NCBI GenBank assembly: GCA_900551115.1
Contig: URUY01000021.1
Coordinates: 3,649-67,648 of the forward strand
Source of the DNA: an uncultured Lachnospiraceae bacterium
Lineage (GTDB): Bacteria; Bacillota; Clostridia; Lachnospirales; Lachnospiraceae
DNA: 64,000 nt
Direction: 5' to 3'
Shown here: positions 1 through 8,718 of the stretch, piece after piece
How the letters are laid out: each line of letters starts with the position of its first letter
How positions within the stretch are numbered: position 1 is the stretch's first letter
The notes under the pieces: model-generated
What the model was told of the DNA's origin: nothing
Databases searched by the model: none
What the model saw: only the letters and a program-made list of their open reading frames with translations
Position numbers and translations under genes: made by a program

Positions 1-494
1 GTACGGATTTTACCGCAGATACGCAGGTAGTTATCCATGGCAAAAACAATTGTTGTAACAGGCGAGCATAAAGCATATACCCGCATATACTGTACGGCAA
101 GCTCTGCAAGCTCCCCCTCTGCACCAAGGAAACGGATAAGCACAGGCGCTGCCATATATAATAAACCGCCAATCAGGGTTCCCGTTATGACTATCAGCAG
201 GCATGCACAGGAAAAAATGTTATTGGCTTCCTTTTCCCGTTTCTGCCCCAGGCAAATGGAAATGGGAACAGCGGAACCGACGCCGATTAAATCCGCCAGG
301 GAAAAATTGATAATCACAAAAGGAAATGCCAGATTTAATGCCGCAAATGCGGTTTCCCCCAAAAGCCGTCCGATAAAAATACCATCCAAAATCCCATAAA
401 GCGAAGCTGCAAGCATACTGATTCCACCGGGTATTGCCGCCAGAAAAAACAATTTACCCGGAGCAGTTTTTTCAAACAGGGCATTATGATTCAT
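1..494 (-). CDS. MATE family multidrug efflux transporter, N-terminal part (runs off left edge)
   Basis: Translating the minus strand from the ATG at 494 gives an open frame to the edge of the window, beginning MNHNALFEKTAPGKLFF. It then has hydrophobic segments with the MATE-type pattern GILDGIFIGRLLGETAFAALN, followed by a PISICLGQKREKEANN loop. This is the first third of a MATE/NorM-type Na+- or H+-coupled drug exporter in the cytoplasmic membrane. The start overlaps the last 11 bases of the upstream marR gene, so the two are translationally coupled. A MarR repressor paired with a MATE pump is a classic drug-responsive arrangement. The substrate cannot be told from sequence, and the 3' end lies outside the window. 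Confidence 0.88.
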   Translation of the reverse strand, partial: MNHNALFEKTAPGKLFFLAAIPGGISMLAASLYGILDGIFIGRLLGETAFAALNLAFPFVIINFSLADLIGVGSAVPISICLGQKREKEANNIFSCACLLIVITGTLIGGLLYMAAPVLIRFLGAEGELAELAVQYMRVYALCSPVTTIVFAMDNYLRICGKIR

Positions 495-927
495 CGCAAA
501 AACACCTCGCTTCCTCTTTGTAATTAAGGGCAAACTGTGCTAACATCCGTGCCGGCTCCAACGGCGTTTTACAGGCACGTTCCATAGCCCGTTCTTCCAC
601 TTCATACACCTTGGCAAGGGATTTTTTAACATATTCCTGTCCTTTTTCCGTCAGGCAGATTTTCTTTTCTTTTTTATCCTTATCCGCATTTAAAACGATG
701 TATCCTGCCTCAACACATTCCTTTACAATGGTATTGAGCGTTGTTTTCGGAATCAGCCATTCGTTGCAGATTTCTTTTTGCGAATGTATTTTTCCATCGT
801 CCAGTGCATAGAGCAGCGTAAGGGTATTTTCTTTCATCCCGATCTTTTTTGCAATCATGTCACAGACGCCTTCAATCACATTAATGGCAATCATAATCTG
901 TCTGATTTCATTCCTGTATTGACTCAT
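484..927 (-). CDS. MarR family transcriptional regulator
   Basis: This is a 147-residue winged-helix protein. A helix-turn-helix is visible around EICNEWLIPKTTLNTIVKEC, followed by a wing with charged KDKKEKKICLTEKGQEY. The frame is open a further 12 codons upstream, but the ATG at 927 is preceded by GGAGG at ideal spacing, so I chose it. A 7-bp stem hairpin (941-959) sits in the leader just upstream of that ribosome site. It is the first gene of a two-gene operon with the MATE pump (11-bp overlap). It is expected to repress the operon through the two palindromes in its promoter and to be released by a small phenolic or drug ligand, as is usual for MarR proteins. The ligand is unknown. Confidence 0.88.
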   Translation of the reverse strand: MSQYRNEIRQIMIAINVIEGVCDMIAKKIGMKENTLTLLYALDDGKIHSQKEICNEWLIPKTTLNTIVKECVEAGYIVLNADKDKKEKKICLTEKGQEYVKKSLAKVYEVEERAMERACKTPLEPARMLAQFALNYKEEARCFCDES

Positions 928-985
928 TTTTCCTCCGTGTCGGAGCATCTTTTGCTCCGTCAAAACCTTTATTTTTTTAATATAT

Positions 986-1001
986 AGTACGAATTCGTAT
1001 C
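986..1001. promoter_or_regulatory. Candidate MarR operator 2
   Basis: AGTACGAATTCGTATC contains the perfect 12-bp palindrome TACGAATTCGTA. Its centre lies 32 bp (about three helical turns) from operator 1, downstream of the -10 box. Two same-face sites suggest cooperative binding by two MarR dimers. Confidence 0.72.
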
Positions 1002-1012
1002 ATATGTAATGC

Positions 1013-1041
1013 AGTATAGTACGGATTCGTACTAAAGTCAA
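1013..1041 (-). promoter_or_regulatory. marR-MATE promoter
   Basis: On the minus strand TTGACT (1036-1041) and TATACT (1013-1018) are separated by exactly 17 bp, a good sigma-A promoter for marR. The spacer is filled by a palindromic operator. Confidence 0.8.
1017..1034. promoter_or_regulatory. Candidate MarR operator 1
   Basis: TAGTACGGATTCGTACTA is an 18-bp near-perfect palindrome lying between the -35 and -10 boxes. Its core TACGGATTCGTA matches the second palindrome 32 bp away. Confidence 0.75.
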
Positions 1042-1060
1042 GACGAAAATATTACGCTGC

Positions 1061-1102
1061 AAAAAAAAGCCTCCCGTCACGATAACCGTGGCAGGAGGCT
1101 TT
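1061..1102 (-). terminator. Intrinsic terminator of the xylan transporter unit
   Basis: On the minus strand AAAGCCTCC pairs with GGAGGCTTT, extended by an imperfect inner stem around an ATAA-type loop. A run of eight T follows. It ends transcription 38 bp after the binding-protein stop codon. Confidence 0.9.
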
Positions 1103-1140
1103 CCCTTTTACACTACACCTGTTTTTATATTCACATCAGC

Positions 1141-2892
1141 TTATTTACTGCGGCTGTAAATATCATTGTACATATCTACGAGTTGCTTACTGTTCAGGCC
1201 TTCACAGCTTGCTACATATGCATCCCAGTCAGCATTAATATCCTTCTGTCCGGTGATGAACTGTAAGGTCCATGCATTTACGTTGTCAAGCAGAGGAGTC
1301 TTCCACAGGTTAATCTGCTCGTTTTCATCCTCAGTGGTAACCAGTACGGGATCTAACGGCTTAATATCTCTGTATTCATCAAAGTTTGCATACAGGTTCT
1401 GGAATACCGGTGAGAAATGGTCAGTCTGTACTTCCATGCTACCGGTGTTCATCATAAAGTTACCGCCTGCATAACCCCATTCAAGACGCATATCCTTCTG
1501 ATTGTCAGGGTCTTCTGCTGCAATACCAAGACCGCCGCAGTACAGACCGTCTACAAGACCCTTTGTACCGTCATCCTTGGTCTCCCAGGTTTCGCCTTCA
1601 ACACCCCATTTACAGAAAATCTGGCCTTCTTCGGAGAACCATAACCAGTCAACGAAACGAAGCATCTTAATGAATTCTTCTTCGCCCAGCTCCTCAAGCG
1701 CTCTGGTTGCAATCATAACACCACACTCAAGACGGGAGTTTTCAGAAGTAAAGTTATTGCTGCCCATAGGATACATAACGATATCTGCCTGATAGTTGCC
1801 TGCGCCAAGACCTTCATCCAGACCCTGTAACCAAGCGGTGTACTGGGAACGGTTTACACTGATGATAGCGGTCTCGCCACGGTAGAACTTGTTGTTTGCA
1901 GTCTTATCTTCCTGCGTAAAGGTCTCAGGATCAAGGATACCGCCTGCAATATACTTATTCACTAAAGTAACGAATTCTTTGTAATCTTCGGTTGTGGAAG
2001 CAAAATACCACTCATCGGATGCTGAATCATACTGCATGCAGTTCATAACTGCCCAACCGGAAGGAACGCCATAGGAAGCGCCAATCAGCTTAAGCAGGTT
2101 ACCGCCGTTGCCCTGTCCGGATTCGGAACCACACCATAAGTCGGACCAGATGTAATCACTCTCAGCGCACATGCCTTCGCTTACCATGTAAGCCTTTACG
2201 CCAACCAGAATGTCATACAGATCTTCCCAGGTCCAGGTCTTCTGTAACTCCATTACATCATAGCCGGCTGCTTCAAAGATATCGGTACGAACCATGAAGG
2301 TGTAATCCTGTAAGGAAGTTTCCTTCATACCGGGCAGACGATAGTACTTACCGTCAGCACGAACGATGGTATTTACGTCAGCTTCCATATTGTAATCATT
2401 ATAAAACTTTGTGTAGTTAGGCATATACTGTACCCAGTCGGATACTGCTACTACCGCACCACCGTCTACGAACGGAGATTCATCATAAACCTTGGGAATG
2501 ATGTATGCAGATTCACCTGCATTAATCATAAGTGCTGTTTTGTTGTTGTAGTCACCGCTGTCGATAGAAGTAACATCCAGCTTAACGTTGGTCATTTCCT
2601 CAATCTTTGCAAAGATACCTTCTGTCTTCCAGGTATCTACCATGGGATACCAGCTTGCATCCGAGAAAAACATGGAATAGGTAACAGGTTCGTCAGAATG
2701 GAAGGTAACGCCTTCACCGAACTGATAATCCAGCTCCTCAACCGGTTCTGTGGAGCTTTCCACAGGTGCTGCAGAGCTTTCACTGCTGCCAGAAGCAGAA
2801 GCGTCTGTGTCTGCAGGTGCTTTTTCGCCGCATGCTGCCAATGACAGAACCATCGCTGCTGCTAAAATTACGCTAAGAAACTTTTTCTTCAT
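1141..2892 (-). CDS. Extracellular solute-binding lipoprotein of a carbohydrate ABC transporter (LplA/YtcQ type)
   Basis: The protein has 583 residues. The N-terminus MKKKFLSVILAAAMVLSLAACG is a lipoprotein signal with lipobox LAAC and Cys21. An acidic Ser/Ala/Glu linker follows, then a family-1 type sugar-binding body. Its length, well above the usual ~430 residues, and its partners fit the LplA/YtcQ subgroup that serves LplB/LplC permeases. It is the last gene of the unit permease-permease-binding protein and is followed by a strong terminator. From the enzyme cluster next door I infer that it binds large, branched (acetylated, glucuronosylated) xylo-oligosaccharides. No ATPase is encoded nearby, so a shared MsmX-type ATPase elsewhere is expected. 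Confidence 0.9.
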   Translation of the reverse strand: MKKKFLSVILAAAMVLSLAACGEKAPADTDASASGSSESSAAPVESSTEPVEELDYQFGEGVTFHSDEPVTYSMFFSDASWYPMVDTWKTEGIFAKIEEMTNVKLDVTSIDSGDYNNKTALMINAGESAYIIPKVYDESPFVDGGAVVAVSDWVQYMPNYTKFYNDYNMEADVNTIVRADGKYYRLPGMKETSLQDYTFMVRTDIFEAAGYDVMELQKTWTWEDLYDILVGVKAYMVSEGMCAESDYIWSDLWCGSESGQGNGGNLLKLIGASYGVPSGWAVMNCMQYDSASDEWYFASTTEDYKEFVTLVNKYIAGGILDPETFTQEDKTANNKFYRGETAIISVNRSQYTAWLQGLDEGLGAGNYQADIVMYPMGSNNFTSENSRLECGVMIATRALEELGEEEFIKMLRFVDWLWFSEEGQIFCKWGVEGETWETKDDGTKGLVDGLYCGGLGIAAEDPDNQKDMRLEWGYAGGNFMMNTGSMEVQTDHFSPVFQNLYANFDEYRDIKPLDPVLVTTEDENEQINLWKTPLLDNVNAWTLQFITGQKDINADWDAYVASCEGLNSKQLVDMYNDIYSRSK

Positions 2893-2974
2893 TTTTCTTC
2901 CTCCCTTTTAATAAAAAAATGTGTTTATGCTCACTTCCCCTTTTAGGAAAGAAAGTATCAAAGTAACGTAAAGC

Positions 2975-3892
2975 TTATTCCTTTACTCCGCCTAACATCA
3001 TGCCCTGTACAAAATACTTCTGAATAAAAGGATATACACAGATAATCGGCACTGCCGTAAGTACCATACAGCAGGATTTGATATTGGCTGCAATCTGCAT
3101 CGTCTCTGCATTTACCGCCCCCGGATCAGCCGAAGACTGGGCACCTGTGATAATGGTCTTTAAGTAATAGGCTACCGGCCACTTCTCCCTGTCATCCAAA
3201 TACAGATAGGCATTAAACCAGTTGCTCCAGTAACCCGACATGTAAAACAGCGTCATGGTCGCCATAATCGGTTTCGATAAGGGCAGCACTATCCTGAAGA
3301 AAACACCAAACTTTGACAGGCCGTCTATCTCCCCTGCCTCCTCCAGCTCGGAGGGCACTCCTGCAAAGAAGGAACGCATCAGCAGCACATAGTAAGTACC
3401 AATCAGTCCCGGCAGGATAAAAGCAGCTACCGTATTACGAAGTCCCAACGCATTCATCAGCACGTAATTAGGAATCAGTCCGCCGCCAAAATACATGGTA
3501 AAGATAATGAACGGTCCAAAAAATTTGTTAAGCCTCAGGTTCGGTTTGGATAAGGGATACGCCAAAATTGCCGAAGCAAAAAGGGATGCTACCGTACCGA
3601 CTAACGCATACACAATGGTATTGAGATAATATCTCTGAAAATCTCCCTTGGAGAGTATGGACTTATAAGTAATCAGGTTAAACTCCTTCGGGAAGATGCT
3701 GACCTGTCCTTTTATTATCGCCGCCTCCGAAGAAAACGACTGTGCCACCAGATAAAGGAACGGATACAGCGTAGCTGCCGAAATCAATATCATAATAATA
3801 ACATTAAACACCTGAAACGTCCTGTAAGCCTTAGATAGCTTTATCTTGGAAGGAGCATAATATTCTGCTTCTTTTTTCTTTGCAAATGCCAT
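2975..3892 (-). CDS. Carbohydrate ABC transporter permease (LplC/YtcP type)
   Basis: This is a 305-residue membrane protein with about six transmembrane segments. The first is at residues ~30-55 (VFNVIIMILISAATLYPFLY). The conserved cytoplasmic EAA loop reads EEAGEIDGLSKFGVFFRIVLPLSKP. The C-terminus KYFVQGMMLGGVKE is typical of LplC/YtcP proteins. It lies 14 bp downstream of the partner permease and 82 bp upstream of the binding protein. Together they form the membrane pore of the oligosaccharide importer of the xylan locus. Confidence 0.92.
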   Translation of the reverse strand: MAFAKKKEAEYYAPSKIKLSKAYRTFQVFNVIIMILISAATLYPFLYLVAQSFSSEAAIIKGQVSIFPKEFNLITYKSILSKGDFQRYYLNTIVYALVGTVASLFASAILAYPLSKPNLRLNKFFGPFIIFTMYFGGGLIPNYVLMNALGLRNTVAAFILPGLIGTYYVLLMRSFFAGVPSELEEAGEIDGLSKFGVFFRIVLPLSKPIMATMTLFYMSGYWSNWFNAYLYLDDREKWPVAYYLKTIITGAQSSADPGAVNAETMQIAANIKSCCMVLTAVPIICVYPFIQKYFVQGMMLGGVKE

Positions 3893-3906
3893 GATTCATC
3901 CCCTCC

Positions 3907-4854
3907 TTACCAAAGTCCGCTTTCTGTGGTCTTCTTGGAAACGATATTGGCTATCGTCAGAAGTACCAGATTGATAATGCCTTCAAACATGCCTACTGCA
4001 GTCGCATAGCTGTAATTGCCTGAACCGATACCCATTCGGAATACATAAGTGGATACGATATCTGCCGTTTCATAAGTCATCGGATTATACAGAAGGAATA
4101 CCTTTTCAAAAGCACCGCCGGAACCCACCAGACCGCCGATATCCAAAATCAGCAAGGTGGTAATCGTAGGTAATATGCAGGGCAGCGTGATATGCCATAC
4201 CCGCTGGAACCTGTTGGCACCGTCCACCGTTGCTGCCTCGTAAAGACTGGGATTGATGCCGGCAATCGCTGCCAGATAGAGAATCGTACCCCATCCTAAG
4301 CCCTGCCAGAGACCCGATGCCACAAATATGGTCGGAAACCATTCGGACAGTGAAATAAAAGGAATCGTCTCCTTGCCAAGTGCTGTCAGGATGGCATTGA
4401 TAGGACCGGTTGTAGACAGAATCTCTTTTATCATACCTGCTACAATAATCATGGAAATGAAATGAGGCAGATAAGATACCGTCTGCACAAACTTCTTCCA
4501 GCGCAGGCACCGGATTTCATTTAACAGAAGTGCAAAAATCAAAGTAAGGGGAAACCTGAATGCCAAATAGGTCAGATTCAGTGTCAGCGTGTTCTTAAAG
4601 GCTCTCCAGAACTGCGCATCTCTCATAAACTGTTTAAAATATTTGAATCCGCTCCATTCATCTCCAAAGATGCTGCTGCCGGCACGGTAACGCCTGAATG
4701 CAATTACATTGCCCAGCATGGGAATATAGCGAAATACTATGTAATACACTACCGGTATCAGCAGGAATGCGTACAGATGCCAGTTCCTTTTTATATGCTT
4801 CAAGAGCGGTTCCTGTTTCCCGGTTTTCGCTTTTACCGTCTGCCTTTTCTTCAT
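3907..4854 (-). CDS. Carbohydrate ABC transporter permease (LplB/YteP type)
   Basis: The protein has 315 residues and begins MKKRQTVKAKTGKQEPLLKHIKRNWHLY, followed by the first membrane span and the family motif YIPMLGNVIAFRRY. The EAA loop is YEAATVDGANRFQRVWHITLPCILP. An ATG seven codons upstream (4875) has no ribosome site. The ATG at 4854 follows GGGAGGGAGA and is preferred. It is the first gene of the transporter unit, read from the promoter at 4908-4973. Confidence 0.92.
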   Translation of the reverse strand: MKKRQTVKAKTGKQEPLLKHIKRNWHLYAFLLIPVVYYIVFRYIPMLGNVIAFRRYRAGSSIFGDEWSGFKYFKQFMRDAQFWRAFKNTLTLNLTYLAFRFPLTLIFALLLNEIRCLRWKKFVQTVSYLPHFISMIIVAGMIKEILSTTGPINAILTALGKETIPFISLSEWFPTIFVASGLWQGLGWGTILYLAAIAGINPSLYEAATVDGANRFQRVWHITLPCILPTITTLLILDIGGLVGSGGAFEKVFLLYNPMTYETADIVSTYVFRMGIGSGNYSYATAVGMFEGIINLVLLTIANIVSKKTTESGLW

Positions 4855-4907
4855 GAAAACATCTCTCCCTCCCATTTTTGTATAAGCTATAACCTTTTCA
4901 TGTTTTC

Positions 4908-4973
4908 ATTATATATACAAAAAGCAAAACATGCTTACCATATTTTGCTTTCTGTATTTTCAATTATTGCTCA
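4908..4973 (-). promoter_or_regulatory. Xylan transporter promoter with bipartite motif
   Basis: The minus strand has TATAAT (4908-4913) but no good -35 box. Instead TGGTAAGC (4933-4940) lies exactly 19 bp upstream, and TGAGCAATAATTGA (4960-4973) lies 19 bp beyond that. The same two half-sites with the same TATAAT spacing occur upstream of the GH8 gene (19729-19793). A poor -35 plus a two-part upstream motif suggests activation by an AraC-type regulator. Confidence 0.65.
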
Positions 4974-5103
4974 CTTTCTATCATTGCAAAGCATTTTTTG
5001 TGTCATATTGCCGTTATATTATCCGTTTTGTTATGTAAGTGCTATCATTTTGCTCTTTTTTTCGTATTTTTCCGCAATCCGTTTGTGCATGTTTGCTCAC
5101 TGC

Positions 5104-8100
5104 TCAATTATGAAAAAAGCAAAAATGCGCAAAATCAAAACTGCTGCCGGGCAGAAAAATAAAGCTCACCCTGCACCGGCCTTTTACCCGCTGTAAAGAA
5201 AAGGTCTGTTCCGCATAATCCGCTGTGCCGGGAAATTCTACAATCTGATTGCTTTCACTGCCGTCCTCAAAGGCAAAACGGATATGTATCGTATTTACGG
5301 GCAGGCTGCTCCTGCCACAGATACGGATAGCGTCCGCCCCTTCTTCTCCGAAATCCATATCAGAAAATTCAAGCGTTACATTGTTACCGATTCCGGTTAC
5401 CGCCCTCTCCTCTGCCGTAAAGCTGTCTCCGTATATCCGGTTTGCAGAAGCGGCAGGCAGGCATTCAAAGGCCTTCTCATATTTTGTAAAGGAAAATCCC
5501 TTCATATGCACCTTGTCATGGAATACAAAGCTTAAGGAGGTTACCCCCTTTACTCGCCTGTTTAGCCGGTAGGTTTCTTCCTGATACACATTCCATATGG
5601 AAGGTTTTTGATAAACGGCATCTGCCAAAAGACCGTCCTTTTTCTCTCCCGGTCTGCCCTCCCATATCCTGAAAGCATACGGTGCATCCGAAAGCGTAAA
5701 AATGGGAAGCGTAATTTCATCCGAACCGGTTTCTCCGAAATCAATTCCCGTAAAAATAACGCCGCTTTCCTCTCCTCTTGCCGTAGCAAAGCCTTTTTCA
5801 TTGCCGTTGCCGATTTCTCCGATTGTCTCCGTATAAAGGCCCCCGGTCACAAAGGTGTAGGGATTTAAGTACGCCTCCCCAAGTCCCTTCGCCGTAAATT
5901 CAAGCTGGGATATCAGCTTTACCTTCCCATCGCTCTTTGCAAGACAGCGAATACGAAAATCGCCGTCTCCTGCCGCCGTCACAAGCGCTTTTCTCTCTCC
6001 CGCAACGGGCGTCACAGAGGCATAACCGATTTCAATTCCGGCATCATTCACCGCCTTGAAAACAATTTCCGTATCCGTTGCATCAAAAGGATAGAGTACT
6101 GCTTCCACCTCCGCATCTTTCAAATCCGGTGTCAGCACACAGCCTGACGGACTCTTTAATAAAACCTTGCGGGCCGGCTGCTTTTTTAAGCCCTCTTCCG
6201 TAAAATCCGTCCCTGTATACGCCGCAGGCGCCTGTATGCCACGGATTTTCTCTAAGCTTACAGCTTCTGCAAAAAGCCTGACAGACACAGGCATTAAGCC
6301 CTTACCCGTTATCCGCACCGCAATGTCACCGGGCACTGTTCCTGCCTGTACCACCGCCAAAAGCTTACCGTTAAACAGCTTTCTTACGCTTCCTTTGTAG
6401 GAATCATAATCCGTGCTGTCTCCGTTATCCAGACCTGCCAGTACACCGGCGCCGCTCACTTCCACCTTTACATAGTTCATGGCATTTTCTACCGGATAGC
6501 CGTCCTCATCCTTTACACCGATTTCAATAAAGCACAAGTCCCTGCCGTCCGCTTTCAGACAGGTTTTGTCCGGCACTGCGGTGATTGCCGTACCGTCCGA
6601 GAAAGAGTGTCTGCTCTCTTCTGCCAGTACGCTGCCTTTTTCGTCATAGGCCACTGCTTTTATTTCTCCCGGCACATAGGGCACCTGCCAGTGTGCCGTA
6701 AAATCCGTTCCCTTTTTATGGTTCAGCTCTTTTTTCCCAAAGGAAGCCCCGTTTACAAAAAGCTCCGCTGCCGCACCGTTTGTACAGGCCCGTACATCAA
6801 TAAGCTGGCCTTCGTTAAAATCCCAATAAGGGAAAACATGTACCATGGGCGCTTTTTCTGCATCCGTCCACTCCGCCTTATAGATATAGTAAGCATCCTT
6901 TTTAAATCCCGCCGTATCCACCTGACCGAAATATGAATTTTTCGTATGATAGGGCGTAGGCTCCCCGATATAATCAAAGCCGGTCCATAAAAACTGCCCA
7001 AAGGAAAATTCCGCATCCCTGTCATCCGCAATGCACTTTTCCACGCTTTTGGCTCCCCAGCTTGTGGTGGAATTGCCAAGTGCAGAACACTGCTCATCCT
7101 CATCCGCTAACACAGACTGCCTGTACGGGAAATGGTATACCCCTCTGCTCTGTACCACAGAAGCGGTTTCACTGCCGTAAATCACCCAGTCAGAATGCTT
7201 TTCATGGTGTTTTTCATAATATTTTTCACCGTAGTTATAACCGGCTATCTTGACAATATCCGCACACTTCTGGGCGTTTTCCCATGGCATATAATTGGAG
7301 CCGATGGTAATGCGGGCGTTTTCCTTTGGGTCATGCTCCCGCACAAAGGAAATAAGCCGTTTCGTAATCTCCTGCCCATAGCTGTCCGCATGGGTATCAT
7401 AAATTTCATTGCCGATAGACCACAGCAAGAGGCTTGGATGATTTCTGTCCCTGCGTATCCAGCTTGCCACATCTTTTTTTGCCCATTCCTTAAAGAACCT
7501 GGCATAGTCATATTCCGTCTTTTTCCGTTCCCACATATCAAAGGCTTCCGATACTACGAGCATGCCCATCTCATCTGCGATATCCATAAATTCTGCTGCC
7601 GGCATATTGTGGCTGGTGCGGATTGCATTGACGCCCATATCCTTAAGTATCCGAAACTTCCGCCGCAGCGCAGCCTCATAAAAAGCTGCCCCCAGACAAC
7701 CGAAATCATGGTGTTCGCAGACGCCATGAAGCTTTACATGGCTGCCGTTTAGGAAAAAGCCCTTATCCGGCGAAAATTCCATTGTCCTGAAGCCCACCGT
7801 AATAAATTCTTCCTCTAAAGGCGCCCCGTCTGCCGCAAAAAGCTTGATACCAAGCCGGTACAGATTAGGTTCTTCCGTACTCCAGCGTGCCGGTTTCTCT
7901 ACATGCATTTCTTTACAGGCAATCCACCCTCCGTTTTTATCCTGCCTAAAGCTGTCCTGCCAGCCAAATTCTGCAACAGCCTCATCCCCTCTGCAGAGAG
8001 TGTAGGCCACCTTCGACTGCCGGGGATTTTCTCCGCAGATTTCCGTTTCCGCTTCCAGTAAAAAATCTTCTCCCCAAGGCTTTGTGGACAGATAAGTACC

Positions 8101-8583
8101 GTCATAGGAAAAGGCCGTCTTTGGCATCACCCGGATAAATACATTGCGGTAGATTCCCGCACCGGAATACCAGCGGCTGTTAGGTGACCTGTATACTGCC
8201 TTTAGCAGTATTTCATTGTCGCCTTCCGTAAGAAAAGCGGTAATATCCATGCCAAAGGCAGAATACCCATACTTCCATTCCATTGCTTTTCTGCCGTTTA
8301 TGTACAGCGTACTGTCCATATATACGCCGTCAAACCGAAGAAATACTCTGTCTCCTTCTTTATAGTCCGTCTTTCCTCCGCAAAGCTCCTCTAAATTAAG
8401 CATCCGGCGGTACCAGCCCGTACTGTCCTCATAAAGCTTGTCTGTATCATAAATCAGCCAGTCGTGAGGCAGACAGACCGGTGTAAAGGCTTCCCTTACG
8501 GCTTCCACCTCTGAAATATCCGTATCCGGTTTCGTTTTCAAAAAATACCAGTTGTCACAAAATAAGCATTCTCTCATGGCCAA
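5104..8583 (-). CDS. Glycoside hydrolase family 2, beta-galactosidase-like, with long C-terminal extension
   Basis: The protein has 1159 residues and no signal peptide, so it is cytoplasmic. The order is: N-terminal jelly-roll with LPHDWLIYD; immunoglobulin-like domain; TIM barrel with GVCEHHDFGCLGAA and NAIRTSHNMP; acid/base Glu393 in WSIGNEIYD; nucleophile Glu472 in IYGSETAS. A DUF4982-like region (HVFPYWDFNEGQLIDV...ELFVNGASFGKK, ~590-680) and a further immunoglobulin-like module follow. About 400 extra C-terminal residues of beta-rich sequence have no domain I can name. GH2 enzymes of this layout are mostly beta-galactosidases. In this locus it may remove terminal sugars from xylan side chains. 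Its substrate is inferred, not shown. It is the last gene of the long enzyme operon. Confidence 0.88.
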   Translation of the reverse strand: MAMRECLFCDNWYFLKTKPDTDISEVEAVREAFTPVCLPHDWLIYDTDKLYEDSTGWYRRMLNLEELCGGKTDYKEGDRVFLRFDGVYMDSTLYINGRKAMEWKYGYSAFGMDITAFLTEGDNEILLKAVYRSPNSRWYSGAGIYRNVFIRVMPKTAFSYDGTYLSTKPWGEDFLLEAETEICGENPRQSKVAYTLCRGDEAVAEFGWQDSFRQDKNGGWIACKEMHVEKPARWSTEEPNLYRLGIKLFAADGAPLEEEFITVGFRTMEFSPDKGFFLNGSHVKLHGVCEHHDFGCLGAAFYEAALRRKFRILKDMGVNAIRTSHNMPAAEFMDIADEMGMLVVSEAFDMWERKKTEYDYARFFKEWAKKDVASWIRRDRNHPSLLLWSIGNEIYDTHADSYGQEITKRLISFVREHDPKENARITIGSNYMPWENAQKCADIVKIAGYNYGEKYYEKHHEKHSDWVIYGSETASVVQSRGVYHFPYRQSVLADEDEQCSALGNSTTSWGAKSVEKCIADDRDAEFSFGQFLWTGFDYIGEPTPYHTKNSYFGQVDTAGFKKDAYYIYKAEWTDAEKAPMVHVFPYWDFNEGQLIDVRACTNGAAAELFVNGASFGKKELNHKKGTDFTAHWQVPYVPGEIKAVAYDEKGSVLAEESRHSFSDGTAITAVPDKTCLKADGRDLCFIEIGVKDEDGYPVENAMNYVKVEVSGAGVLAGLDNGDSTDYDSYKGSVRKLFNGKLLAVVQAGTVPGDIAVRITGKGLMPVSVRLFAEAVSLEKIRGIQAPAAYTGTDFTEEGLKKQPARKVLLKSPSGCVLTPDLKDAEVEAVLYPFDATDTEIVFKAVNDAGIEIGYASVTPVAGERKALVTAAGDGDFRIRCLAKSDGKVKLISQLEFTAKGLGEAYLNPYTFVTGGLYTETIGEIGNGNEKGFATARGEESGVIFTGIDFGETGSDEITLPIFTLSDAPYAFRIWEGRPGEKKDGLLADAVYQKPSIWNVYQEETYRLNRRVKGVTSLSFVFHDKVHMKGFSFTKYEKAFECLPAASANRIYGDSFTAEERAVTGIGNNVTLEFSDMDFGEEGADAIRICGRSSLPVNTIHIRFAFEDGSESNQIVEFPGTADYAEQTFSLQRVKGRCRVSFIFLPGSSFDFAHFCFFHN

Positions 8584-8718
8584 CCCCTTCCTCTTTGTCG
8601 TATCAGCCTGTCACCTGTTTATGAAAAGTATTCCCCACAGCGCGTTGCCTGCCATTCTTTCCGGCTTCCGGCCCGGCATAAAGTGACAGCAGACCATACG
8701 GATACCGCACAAAACGGT

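Noticed and set aside
37..399. 120-residue plus-strand open frame at the left edge
   Set aside because: It is antisense to the MATE transporter, whose minus-strand translation gives clear family motifs.
4777..5196. 139-residue plus-strand open frame between GH2 and the permease genes
   Set aside because: It crosses the xylan transporter promoter, is Phe/Leu/Ile-rich from AT-rich DNA and has no ribosome site.
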